Positions 9,709 to 16,919 of a stretch of 57,739 nucleotides of DNA are shown piece by piece; position 1 is the first letter of the stretch, and every line of letters starts with the position of its first letter. Where the stretch lies: NCBI GenBank assembly GCA_903927265.1, contig CAIYMF010000256.1, positions 1 through 57,739 of the forward strand. The letters run 5' to 3'. Position numbers and translations under genes: made by a program. Under the pieces are notes generated by a model. That model was not told the origin of the DNA. It saw only the letters and a list, made by a program, of their open reading frames with translations, and made no database searches. Source of the DNA: an uncultured bacterium. Lineage in GTDB: Bacteria; Actinomycetota; Actinomycetes; S36-B12; CAIYMF01.

Positions 9709-9717
9709 TAGGTGACC
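9703..9717. promoter_or_regulatory. 15-bp inverted repeat, candidate operator
   Basis: GGTCAC-TAG-GTGACC is a perfect 6-3-6 inverted repeat that shares its left arm with the end of the second 21-bp direct repeat. Size and symmetry fit a dimeric repressor site (TetR- or GntR-like) controlling the acyl-CoA dehydrogenase gene. No regulator gene is adjacent, so the binder is unknown. Confidence 0.4.
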
Positions 9718-9750
9718 AGGAGTTGGGAAGGGGAGGTGCGATCCATCAGA

Positions 9751-10815
9751 TTACCCGGCGGTGCCGGCCAAACCACCAAGCGTCGCGGCAACCAAGTCAC
9801 CGAGCGTCGGCAGGTGATATCCACCCTCCTGTACCGCAACGATTGGTCGATCGAGTGCCGCGATCAGGGCACCGGCTGAGCGGTAACCGGCGGCGGTGAC
9901 TCGCAGCGGACTCTCCGGATCGTCGGCCGCGGCATCGACTCCGAGTGAGACGACGACAGCATCAGGGTTGAAGGAGGCGGTTGTCTCGACCATGCGGGCA
10001 AGCGCTGCCAGCCACTCCTCGTCGCCGGTGCCTTCGGCGAGCGGAATGTTGAGAGTGGCGGCGCGGCCTTCCTCGATGCCGATTTCGTCGGCAAAGCCAG
10101 CGTGGTGGGGAAACCACCCGGCAGCAGGATCGATATGCAGTGACGTGACAAACACGTCGTTTCGCGAGTAGAAGATCGACTGAGTGCCATTGCCATGGTG
10201 GGCGTCGATGTCAATCACGGCGACACGAGCAGCGCCTCGATCACGTAATGACTGCGCAGCGATGGCAGCGTTGTTCAAATAGCAGCTGCCGCCGAATACG
10301 GTTCGAGTGACGTGGTGACCGGGAGGCCGGGTCAATGCGTACGCCCCAGCCGCCCCGGCCGACACAAGATCAACGGCCGTCAAGGTGCAATCAACTGCGG
10401 CGCGTGTTGCTTCCCACGTGCCGGGCCCGATCAGCGTCATCGTGTCGTAGCAGTAGATGCCTGCGCGTGCGTGCGGTGCCGTGGGTGTGCGTACCGGAAG
10501 CCCTTCAGTCAGGCCCGGTAGGGGAAACAAATACGGCACCACTCGGTTGGCACCGTCGCGGCTGGGATATCCCGCGGCGTCCCACGACGACCACGCCGTG
10601 CGGAGATAGTCGACGAGAGAGGGATCATGCACCGCAGTGAGTGCGGCGTCGTCATGAGGCGTCGCATCAACGATGGAATGGCCGGCGCCTTCCAGTGCCG
10701 AAAGAATCACGGTAGCTCGCTCGGCCACCTCGGTTCCAGGCGTGTTGGTACCGAGCCAAATCTCGCCGAGCGGCTCGTGGAGTAAACAGTCTGCGCTAGT
10801 GACAACGGGAAACAT
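9751..10815 (-). CDS. histone deacetylase family protein (acetylpolyamine/acetyl-lysine amidohydrolase type)
   Basis: This is a 354-residue member of the arginase/deacetylase superfamily, zinc hydrolases that remove acetyl groups from lysines or polyamines. The paired histidines appear in RPPGHHVTR. The zinc ligands appear in VIDIDAHHGNGTQSIFY, and DAVVVSLGVDAAADDPESPL corresponds to the second aspartate region. A tyrosine-loop-like QEGGYHL sits near the end. The ATG at 10815 begins at the family N-terminus (FPVVTSADCLLHEP) and leaves a 16-bp gap after the sugar-porter stop, so both genes are probably on one transcript. The alternative GTG at 10857 would overlap that gene. The substrate is unknown. 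Confidence 0.9.
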   Translation of the reverse strand: MFPVVTSADCLLHEPLGEIWLGTNTPGTEVAERATVILSALEGAGHSIVDATPHDDAALTAVHDPSLVDYLRTAWSSWDAAGYPSRDGANRVVPYLFPLPGLTEGLPVRTPTAPHARAGIYCYDTMTLIGPGTWEATRAAVDCTLTAVDLVSAGAAGAYALTRPPGHHVTRTVFGGSCYLNNAAIAAQSLRDRGAARVAVIDIDAHHGNGTQSIFYSRNDVFVTSLHIDPAAGWFPHHAGFADEIGIEEGRAATLNIPLAEGTGDEEWLAALARMVETTASFNPDAVVVSLGVDAAADDPESPLRVTAAGYRSAGALIAALDRPIVAVQEGGYHLPTLGDLVAATLGGLAGTAG

Positions 10816-10831
10816 CAGTGTGGCGCGACCC

Positions 10832-12379
10832 TCACGCCTCGACTCCTTCGAGTACACCCATGTCCTCGAGTTCGATGCCCTTGGTTTCCTTGACGTACTT
10901 CTTGACGTAGAAGAACGACAACAGAGCGAACAGGGTGAACAGTCCGTAGGCGAGCCCCAGTGAGATTTGTACGAGTCCGGGGAACGTCATCGACACGATG
11001 AAGTTGGCGATCCAGTTGGCCATGACCGCGATGCTGAGGGCGGCAGCGCGCAGGCGGTTCGGGAACATCTCGCCCAGCATCACCCACAGAACCGGTCCCC
11101 ATGTCGCTGCAAAGAATGCGACGAAGGCGTTGAGTGAGAGAACCGCGATGAGACCCTGCGTCGAGTTAAGAATTGGCGTGTTCAAATCGGCGGAGATGTC
11201 GCAACCGGCAATCTTTGCAGGATCGTCGATGATCGCTTGAGTGCACTTGGGTGCCGTCTGGAAAATGAACGTCAAGATTCCCAGAGTGACGAACATGCCG
11301 ATCGAACCGATGAGCAGTAGTGGACGGCGACCGATGCGGTCAACGAATCCGATCGCGACAAGAGTGAACACGACGTTTACCGCGCTGATGATGGTGGACG
11401 TCAGGAATGCTTTGCTCTCGTCGAATCCGACGGCAGCCCAGATCAGGTTCGAGTAGTAGAACACCGCGTTGATTCCGACGAACTGTTGCAAGACCGCCAA
11501 GATGATGCCGATCCACACGATCGGCTTGAGGCCCATCGCGGCGCCCTTGAGGTCGCGCATTCCCGACTGCACTTCCCCTTCGAGGGAGTGCTTGATCGAG
11601 GCGATCTTGGGAGCGACGTCGTTGACATAGATCTGCGAGAGAACGCTCGTAGCCTGCTCGGACTTGTCCTTGGCCACGAGGTAGCGCGGCGACTCGGGCA
11701 GAGTCAGCGACAAAACCCAGTAAATCAAGGCGGGAATCACCATGCAGATGAACATCCACTGCCATGCCTCAAGACCCAAGCCGATGACGTTGTTGGCCTC
11801 TTGTGGAGGAACGTCGGGGTTGATGACGGGTGCGGTGATGGTGTCGGACGTGAAGTTCAGGATGATCTGGTTTACCAGCTGGGTCGAGAAGATTCCGATC
11901 ACGATGGCCAGTTGGAAGAGTGAGGACAGCCGACCACGAAGGTGCGCCGGAGCAATTTCCGAGATGTACATCGGTGAGATCACGGCGGCCAAACCAATGG
12001 CCACGCCACCCACCACGCGCCAGAACATGAAGTCGTACACGCTGATCGGAAACGCCGTGCCGATGCCGGCGATCAAGAACAGGATGGCTGCGACGACCAT
12101 GACCTTCTTGCGGCCGTAACGGTCTGCCAGGCGACCACCGATGAATGCGCCGACGGCCGAGCCAAGGAGCGCGATTGCGACCACGAAGCCCTGGTAGAAG
12201 CCGTTGGCAATCTGGAATTGGTAAAACACGGCCTTGTTTGCACCATTGATGACGGAACTGTCGTAGCCGAAGAGGAAGCCGCCGAGGGCCGCGATCATCG
12301 ATACGGCCACGACCCTTCCGGTGTGGACGGGCTCGACCTCGACTGGACCGGTCTCTCCTGCGGACACGGGACCCTGCAT
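10832..12379 (-). CDS. MFS sugar porter (glucose/xylose:H+ symporter type)
   Basis: This 515-residue integral membrane transporter of the sugar-porter family has 12 predicted transmembrane helices. Signatures are GGFLFGYDSSVINGA in helix 1, GGRLADRYGRKK in loop 2-3, RVVGGVAIGLAAVISPMYISE with PAHLRGRL, the family motif PESPRYLVAK after helix 6, and FVDRIGRRPLL in loop 8-9. A GGAGG lies 5 nt before the ATG at 12379, which is preferred over the GTG at 12382. The histone-deacetylase-like gene follows. Specific sugars cannot be assigned, and a polyol is possible. Confidence 0.93.
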   Translation of the reverse strand: MQGPVSAGETGPVEVEPVHTGRVVAVSMIAALGGFLFGYDSSVINGANKAVFYQFQIANGFYQGFVVAIALLGSAVGAFIGGRLADRYGRKKVMVVAAILFLIAGIGTAFPISVYDFMFWRVVGGVAIGLAAVISPMYISEIAPAHLRGRLSSLFQLAIVIGIFSTQLVNQIILNFTSDTITAPVINPDVPPQEANNVIGLGLEAWQWMFICMVIPALIYWVLSLTLPESPRYLVAKDKSEQATSVLSQIYVNDVAPKIASIKHSLEGEVQSGMRDLKGAAMGLKPIVWIGIILAVLQQFVGINAVFYYSNLIWAAVGFDESKAFLTSTIISAVNVVFTLVAIGFVDRIGRRPLLLIGSIGMFVTLGILTFIFQTAPKCTQAIIDDPAKIAGCDISADLNTPILNSTQGLIAVLSLNAFVAFFAATWGPVLWVMLGEMFPNRLRAAALSIAVMANWIANFIVSMTFPGLVQISLGLAYGLFTLFALLSFFYVKKYVKETKGIELEDMGVLEGVEA

Positions 12380-12557
12380 CACTGCCTCCAGATGTCAGGA
12401 GCGGGCTGCGCGCTCTAGGGTGAATCTAGACCCGTGGTCGAGTGGTTTTCGTGTTTTGTACGCGGCAGGCCGCATAGATCTTGCTGTCAATGCTCCTTTC
12501 GGGCGGCAGATCACCTCGTTCGGACGTGTCGCCTGCAGCGATTCCAGACCGCTGATC

Positions 12558-12563
12558 TAGAGT
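12558..12563 (+). promoter_or_regulatory. -10 box TAGAGT, leaderless-type promoter
   Basis: TAGAGT ends 6 nt before the ATG of the first L,D-transpeptidase gene. The intervening GAAAGG abuts the start codon and is too close to act as a ribosome binding site. This promoter lies in the roughly 190-bp divergent region shared with the sugar porter. Confidence 0.5.
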
Positions 12564-12569
12564 GAAAGG

Positions 12570-13421
12570 ATGCCTGCCCAATTCGACCGACTCTCTGACG
12601 CGGAGTCCCACCGTCAGGTGGGTGCCACGTTGGGGCATGCGGCAGGTCGCGTTTCAGGCGGTCGTCGGCGCACGGTGTTCGCGCTCGCGGGCCTTGCCTC
12701 GGTGGCAGTCGTCGTCTCATTGGCCGCACCGTCGGCTCTCGCCGGCAATTCGCCCGCAGCGACGGTCGCTGCGGCTCCCACGGGTGTCAATGATGCGGCC
12801 AAAGCCATGCCGGTGAAGTCCAAGCCGGCGGCTACGTCCAACGATGATGTTGGCGAAGCCGGCACGTCGACGCCCACCAAGAAGGCCACCTCGTCGACTG
12901 CTACCAAGGCTTCCACCTCGAATAACGCACCCATTCCGGCGACCGAGTCGAGTTACGCCAAGAACATCCCGGCCTACCCGCCCGACGGCCGCCACGGTCG
13001 TCGCATCGTGTATTCCAAGGCGCTCATGCACGTCTGGATTGTCAATTCCAAGGACAAGGTCATTCGTGATTACCCGGTGACGGGCCGCTGGGACCGTCCT
13101 GCGAAGGGCACCTACCACGTCTATTCGATGTCGACTGACACGATGAACGAGCACTCGAAAGTCACCTTCCAACACATGGTGCGTTTCGCGTGGGGTTTTA
13201 ACGACACCTCGGCGTCCATCGGATTCCACTCGATCCCCATCTACTACGCCGACAACCCCGAGCGTGGCGCCAAGAAGGGCGACCGGATGACTTCGAAGTA
13301 CGAACTCGGACTGCCGGTGGCCTCGGGCGGCTGCGTGCGTCAAGACGACGCTGACGCCGAATTCCTCTACCGCTTTGCTGAGATCGGCGACTTGGTCGTC
13401 GTTCTGCCCACCGCTAACTGA
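12570..13421 (+). CDS. L,D-transpeptidase (YkuD domain), membrane-anchored, copy 1
   Basis: L,D-transpeptidases form 3-3 cross-links in peptidoglycan outside the membrane. This 283-residue protein has a short cytoplasmic N-terminus, one hydrophobic segment (about 35-55), an Ala/Thr/Lys-rich linker (to about 125) and a YkuD catalytic domain. Domain motifs are YSKALMHVWIV, GRWDRPAKGTYHVYS, the histidine in SIGFHSIPIYY and SGGCVRQ with the nucleophile C255. The usual histidine in [S/T]HGC is glycine here. A paralogue follows 78 bp downstream with near-identical stretches across the catalytic domain, indicating tandem duplication. Confidence 0.9.
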   Translation: MPAQFDRLSDAESHRQVGATLGHAAGRVSGGRRRTVFALAGLASVAVVVSLAAPSALAGNSPAATVAAAPTGVNDAAKAMPVKSKPAATSNDDVGEAGTSTPTKKATSSTATKASTSNNAPIPATESSYAKNIPAYPPDGRHGRRIVYSKALMHVWIVNSKDKVIRDYPVTGRWDRPAKGTYHVYSMSTDTMNEHSKVTFQHMVRFAWGFNDTSASIGFHSIPIYYADNPERGAKKGDRMTSKYELGLPVASGGCVRQDDADAEFLYRFAEIGDLVVVLPTAN

Positions 13422-13453
13422 TCTGACCGGTGAGCCACCTACGCCCCGAAGGG

Positions 13454-13481
13454 GTGCCTGTTCGAACCCCCTGTCAGGCAC
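13454..13481 (+). terminator. inverted repeat between the L,D-transpeptidase genes
   Basis: GTGCCTG (13454-13460) pairs perfectly with CAGGCAC (13475-13481) around a 14-nt loop. A competing hairpin CCCC-GAA-GGGG lies at 13444-13454. There is no T-run, so a terminator or attenuator role is only suggested. The second gene has its own -10 box immediately after. Confidence 0.3.
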
Positions 13482-13487
13482 GTCGGT

Positions 13488-13493
13488 TACCAT
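13488..13493 (+). promoter_or_regulatory. -10 box TACCAT, leaderless-type promoter
   Basis: TACCAT ends 6 nt before the GTG start of the second L,D-transpeptidase gene, and there is no Shine-Dalgarno sequence between them. This gives the second copy its own promoter, separate from the first. Confidence 0.5.
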
Positions 13494-13499
13494 CGTGTC

Positions 13500-14291
13500 G
13501 TGCCCCGGCTTGACGAATCGTCTGCGGTCGGTGCCCCTCGCGGTCCACGTAAGGTGCGCAGGGAGCGTCGATCCTGGCTGTATGTCGCCCTCGGGCTGAT
13601 GGTCACTGTCGGGGTCATTGCCCTCGCCATCACGGTGGTAGGAAACAAATCTGAGGCGTCTGCCGAGACCGTCGCTGTCGCAGCGCCCATTGACGGTGCC
13701 AAACTCGTGTCGACAGCAGCGACGAAAAAGAAGGCGAAGACGGTCGGCTACGCCCCCCCTGCTTCGCGACCCCGACCGAGGCCGAAATCCGAAGCCGAGC
13801 CAATTCCTGCCACGGTCTCTGTGAAGGCAGAAAACGTGCCCGCCTACCCGCCCGACGGCCGGCATGGGCGTCGCGTCGTGTACTCCAAGGCGCTCATGCA
13901 CGTCTGGATCGTCGACGATAACGATCGCGTCGTGCGGCACTATCCGGTCATTGGCCGCTGGGACCGTCCGGCCAAGGGCGTCTATCACGTGTACTCCACC
14001 TCACGCGACACGATGAATACCCATTCCAAGGTCGTGTTCTCTTACATGGTGCGTTTCGCGTGGGGCAAGGAAGACGCCGATACGTCAATCGGCTTCCATT
14101 CAATTCCGATCCACTACGCAGATATCTCACAATGGAATGTCAAAAAGGGTGACCCCGTGAGCCTGCCCTCCGAAATGGGTTTGCCGATCGCCGAGGGCGG
14201 TTGCGTGCGCGCAGTTGATGACAACGCCCGGTTCCTTTACTACTGGGCGAAGGTCGGTGACACCGTCGTGGTGCTTCCCACCGGTTCCTGA
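13500..14291 (+). CDS. L,D-transpeptidase (YkuD domain), membrane-anchored, copy 2
   Basis: This 263-residue paralogue of the preceding gene has a basic N-terminus, a transmembrane segment at about 24-46 (WLYVALGLMVTVGVIALAI), a Lys/Pro-rich linker and a YkuD domain. The shared core includes PAYPPDGRHGRR, YSKALMHVWIV, GRWDRPAKG and MVRFAWG. The nucleophile C235 lies in EGGCVRA, so both the Ser/Thr and the His of the usual [S/T]HGC motif are replaced. A presumed substrate-binding histidine remains in SIGFHSIPIHY. The GTG start follows a leaderless-type -10 box. The thioesterase-like gene begins one base after its stop. Confidence 0.9.
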   Translation: MPRLDESSAVGAPRGPRKVRRERRSWLYVALGLMVTVGVIALAITVVGNKSEASAETVAVAAPIDGAKLVSTAATKKKAKTVGYAPPASRPRPRPKSEAEPIPATVSVKAENVPAYPPDGRHGRRVVYSKALMHVWIVDDNDRVVRHYPVIGRWDRPAKGVYHVYSTSRDTMNTHSKVVFSYMVRFAWGKEDADTSIGFHSIPIHYADISQWNVKKGDPVSLPSEMGLPIAEGGCVRAVDDNARFLYYWAKVGDTVVVLPTGS

Positions 14292-14292
14292 C

Positions 14293-15147
14293 ATGGCGAC
14301 ATTGCGTGAACTGCTCACAACGAAGGCCGTCGCTGCCGAACCCGGAGTCGACGCCACCGCGTTAAGTGAGATACCACCGGGATTCCGACAAGGTCGTGGC
14401 GCATGGGGTGGGTTGATCGTCGGGTCGTTCGTCGATGCCGCCCTCCACTTCATTGACACTCCCGAACTCGCTCCTCGATCACTCACGTCGCATTTGCTCG
14501 GCCCTGTTCCCGCGGGCCCTGCGACCATTTCGCTGACGATGCTTCGACGAGGTTCCAACACGGCCACGGTCAGTGCGCTGATGGTCGCCCGCGAAGCCGA
14601 CCGCGAGGGGCAGGCGACTGGTGATCCGGTGGTCGTCGCCGACGCAGTCGTGGTCTTCGGTTCGGCGCGCGCAGCCGACATCGATTTCAGTGCATCGCGG
14701 TGGCAGCCGCAGCAGCCCCCGGCTGCACTTGAACAGGGCTGGCAGTCGGTTGATGTGGTGGGCATGCCACCGGGTGTGGCTCCCGAATTCCTTGAGCACC
14801 TGGTGTGTCGACCGGTCGCCGGCTTCCCGTTTAGCGGTGTCGATTCGTCCGAAGCTACGGGTTGGGTGAGTCCTGAAGAGGGAGTCACGGCAGACGCTGT
14901 CGTGCTGGCCGCACTTGCCGATGCGTGGTGGCCCGCGTCACTCGTTCCGATTGAGGGTTTGCGGCCGGCCGCAACCTTGGCCTTCAGTCTCGACATCATC
15001 GCACTGCCCTCAACCGATGAGCCCCTGCTGCACCGCGGGCGCGTCATCGCAGCGAGCGAGGGCTACGTGGCTGAGGTGCGAGAACTATGGTCACCCGATG
15101 GTCGGTTACTCACGCTCAATCAGCAGACGATGGTGATCATTCGCTGA
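14293..15147 (+). CDS. thioesterase-family (double hot-dog, TesB-like) protein
   Basis: This 284-residue protein has the layout of acyl-CoA thioesterase II-like / 4HBT_3 proteins, with two hot-dog folds in tandem. The first half contains RGAWGGLIVGSFVDAALHF and RSLTSHLLGPVPAGP, and the second half has ADAWWPASLVPIEGLRP and RGRVIAASEGYVAEVRELW. These proteins hydrolyse acyl-CoA thioesters, but the chain length is not predictable and some members are catalytically inactive. The start is set by the one-base gap after the transpeptidase stop, which suggests co-transcription. Its 3' end overlaps the convergent SulP gene by 11 bp. Confidence 0.8.
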   Translation: MATLRELLTTKAVAAEPGVDATALSEIPPGFRQGRGAWGGLIVGSFVDAALHFIDTPELAPRSLTSHLLGPVPAGPATISLTMLRRGSNTATVSALMVAREADREGQATGDPVVVADAVVVFGSARAADIDFSASRWQPQQPPAALEQGWQSVDVVGMPPGVAPEFLEHLVCRPVAGFPFSGVDSSEATGWVSPEEGVTADAVVLAALADAWWPASLVPIEGLRPAATLAFSLDIIALPSTDEPLLHRGRVIAASEGYVAEVRELWSPDGRLLTLNQQTMVIIR

Positions 15148-16891
15148 CTGTGTCATCGGGGTGAGCCGCCAGCCATGCTCTGCATGCATCGAGCGCTGTT
15201 GGAAGCGTCGGGAAGATGTGCTCGGGCCCAATCGAGGCAAGCAGACCTGAACGCTCGAGGTCACCACGCAATTCTTGCTTCACCCGGGCCATCGCCAAGA
15301 CCACTCCGCGGTCGGCCAAGGTTTGGCGTAGGTCATCGAGCGACTCAGCGGCCGTGGAATCAAGGTCAACGTTGGCCTCAGCATTGATGAGTAGCCAGCG
15401 GGGTCGTCGATGACCATCGGCGATTGCACTGTGCGTTTCACTAGCGAGCGCACTGAGCGCGCGCTCGCGAAAGTGGTCGGCGTTGGCAAAGAACAGAGGC
15501 GAGTCGTAACGGAACACGACGAGTCCGGGCACAGTGACTGCCCCGGGGAAGTCTTCGACGTCATGCATCCCGGCGAGATCGGGAACCAAGCCGAGCACGG
15601 CCGAGTGTGGGCGTGCCACCTTCCAAAGCATGAGTGCCACCGACAGTCCGACAGCGATCAGAACTCCGTAGAGAATGTCGAAGATCAGTACGCCCACGGT
15701 GGCGCTGAGTGCGATCGCGAACTCGACGCGGCTGAATTTCCAGAGCCACTTGAATTCTTTCCATTCAATCAACTTGAGTGCGGCGTAGATCACGATGCCG
15801 CCGAGAGCGGCCTTCGGGAAGGTGGCAAGAAGCGGACGCAGGAAGAGCAGCACCAGTAGCACGCAACCGGCGGTCACGAGCGAGTACACCTGCGTACGCG
15901 CACCCGACTGCTCGCCGATCACGGTGCGCGAGGCTGATGACGACACGGGGAAGGTCTGCAATAATCCGGCACCCACATTCGCGGACCCGAGCGCGAGCAA
16001 TTCCTGGTTTGAATCGATCGGTTGGCCCGAGCGGCGAGAGAATGCGCGGGCGGTGAGTACGTTGTCGGTGTACGCGACCAGGGTGACACCGAGGGCCGGC
16101 AGCATGAGTGCTTGCAGGGTGGAGGTGTCGACGCTTGGAACTGCGACAGTGGGTAGGCCGGCCGGGATTTCGCCGATGACAGCGATTCCGTGCTGCTGCA
16201 AATTGAACACCGCAACCGCGATGCCGGCGAGGACGACCGCGAGCAGTGGTGCGGGAGCTCGGGGCCACAGACGCGACACGATGATGAGCAATGCGAGCAC
16301 TGCCAATCCCAGCGCCAAGGTCGCCCACGACAGTTGGCCCCGGTTTGTCCACAGGCTGCTCATCTCGTCGATGAACGTGGTGCCGGTTGTGGGGATTCCG
16401 GTGATCTTGTCCAGTTGGCTCAGCACCATGATCACGGCGACACCGGCAAGGTAGCCAACGAGAACGGGCTTACTGAACAAATCAGCAAGCACGCCGAGAC
16501 GCAGCGCCCACGCTGCCAAGCACATCAGTCCCACGATGATGGCAAGTGACGCAGCAAGAACGGCGTATCGAGCGGGGTCGCCGAGTGCCAGAGGCGCCAC
16601 CACTGACGCAGCCAACAGTGCTGTCGTTGATTCCGGACCGACGGAGAGCAATCGTGATGAGCCGAGCACGGCGTAGACCGGCAACGTGATGAGCACAGCC
16701 CACAGGCCTGCTACTGCAGGTAGACCCGCAATCTGCGCGTAGGCCATCACCTGCGGAACGAGGTAGGCGGCAACAGTGATTCCAGCAATGATGTCGCCAC
16801 GCCACCAACTGCGGCGGTAACGGCGTGCAGTGGCGACGCCGGGCAGCAACCGCTCAAGAAGCGTGGGTGCCGCAATTGTCGACGTGCTCAT
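15137..16891 (-). CDS. SulP family anion transporter with STAS domain
   Basis: This 584-residue SulP/SLC26-type permease moves sulfate, bicarbonate or another anion, and the sequence does not say which. The N-terminal region WRGDIIAGITVAAYLVPQVMAYAQIAGLP is family-typical (about residues 29-57), followed by 10-14 hydrophobic segments. A C-terminal STAS domain (about 435-575) contains VFRYDSPLFFANADHFRERA and DLDSTAAESLDDLRQTLADR. The start is placed at the ATG at 16891 because TACAGT on the minus strand ends 7 nt upstream; the GTG at 16900 would lie inside that box. It stands alone on the minus strand. Confidence 0.93.
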   Translation of the reverse strand: MSTSTIAAPTLLERLLPGVATARRYRRSWWRGDIIAGITVAAYLVPQVMAYAQIAGLPAVAGLWAVLITLPVYAVLGSSRLLSVGPESTTALLAASVVAPLALGDPARYAVLAASLAIIVGLMCLAAWALRLGVLADLFSKPVLVGYLAGVAVIMVLSQLDKITGIPTTGTTFIDEMSSLWTNRGQLSWATLALGLAVLALLIIVSRLWPRAPAPLLAVVLAGIAVAVFNLQQHGIAVIGEIPAGLPTVAVPSVDTSTLQALMLPALGVTLVAYTDNVLTARAFSRRSGQPIDSNQELLALGSANVGAGLLQTFPVSSSASRTVIGEQSGARTQVYSLVTAGCVLLVLLFLRPLLATFPKAALGGIVIYAALKLIEWKEFKWLWKFSRVEFAIALSATVGVLIFDILYGVLIAVGLSVALMLWKVARPHSAVLGLVPDLAGMHDVEDFPGAVTVPGLVVFRYDSPLFFANADHFRERALSALASETHSAIADGHRRPRWLLINAEANVDLDSTAAESLDDLRQTLADRGVVLAMARVKQELRGDLERSGLLASIGPEHIFPTLPTALDACRAWLAAHPDDTVSE

Positions 16892-16898
16892 ACCGAGC

Positions 16899-16904
16899 AC
16901 TGTA
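16899..16904 (-). promoter_or_regulatory. -10 box TACAGT, leaderless-type promoter (minus strand)
   Basis: On the minus strand TACAGT lies 7 nt upstream of the ATG of the SulP gene at 16891, with no ribosome binding site between them. The box supports that start over the upstream GTG. Confidence 0.4.
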
Positions 16905-16919
16905 CGACGCGGGCGACAG

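Noticed and set aside
13444-13481. tRNA-like TTCGAACCC sequence between the two L,D-transpeptidase genes
   Set aside because: It looks like a T-loop but no acceptor, D or anticodon arms can be drawn. The inverted repeat GTGCCTG/CAGGCAC explains the region better.
12717-13988. Long minus-strand open frame (423 codons) across both L,D-transpeptidase genes
   Set aside because: It is antisense to two clear YkuD genes. Its translation is Arg/Gly-rich with no domain and no ribosome site, a typical shadow in high-G+C DNA.
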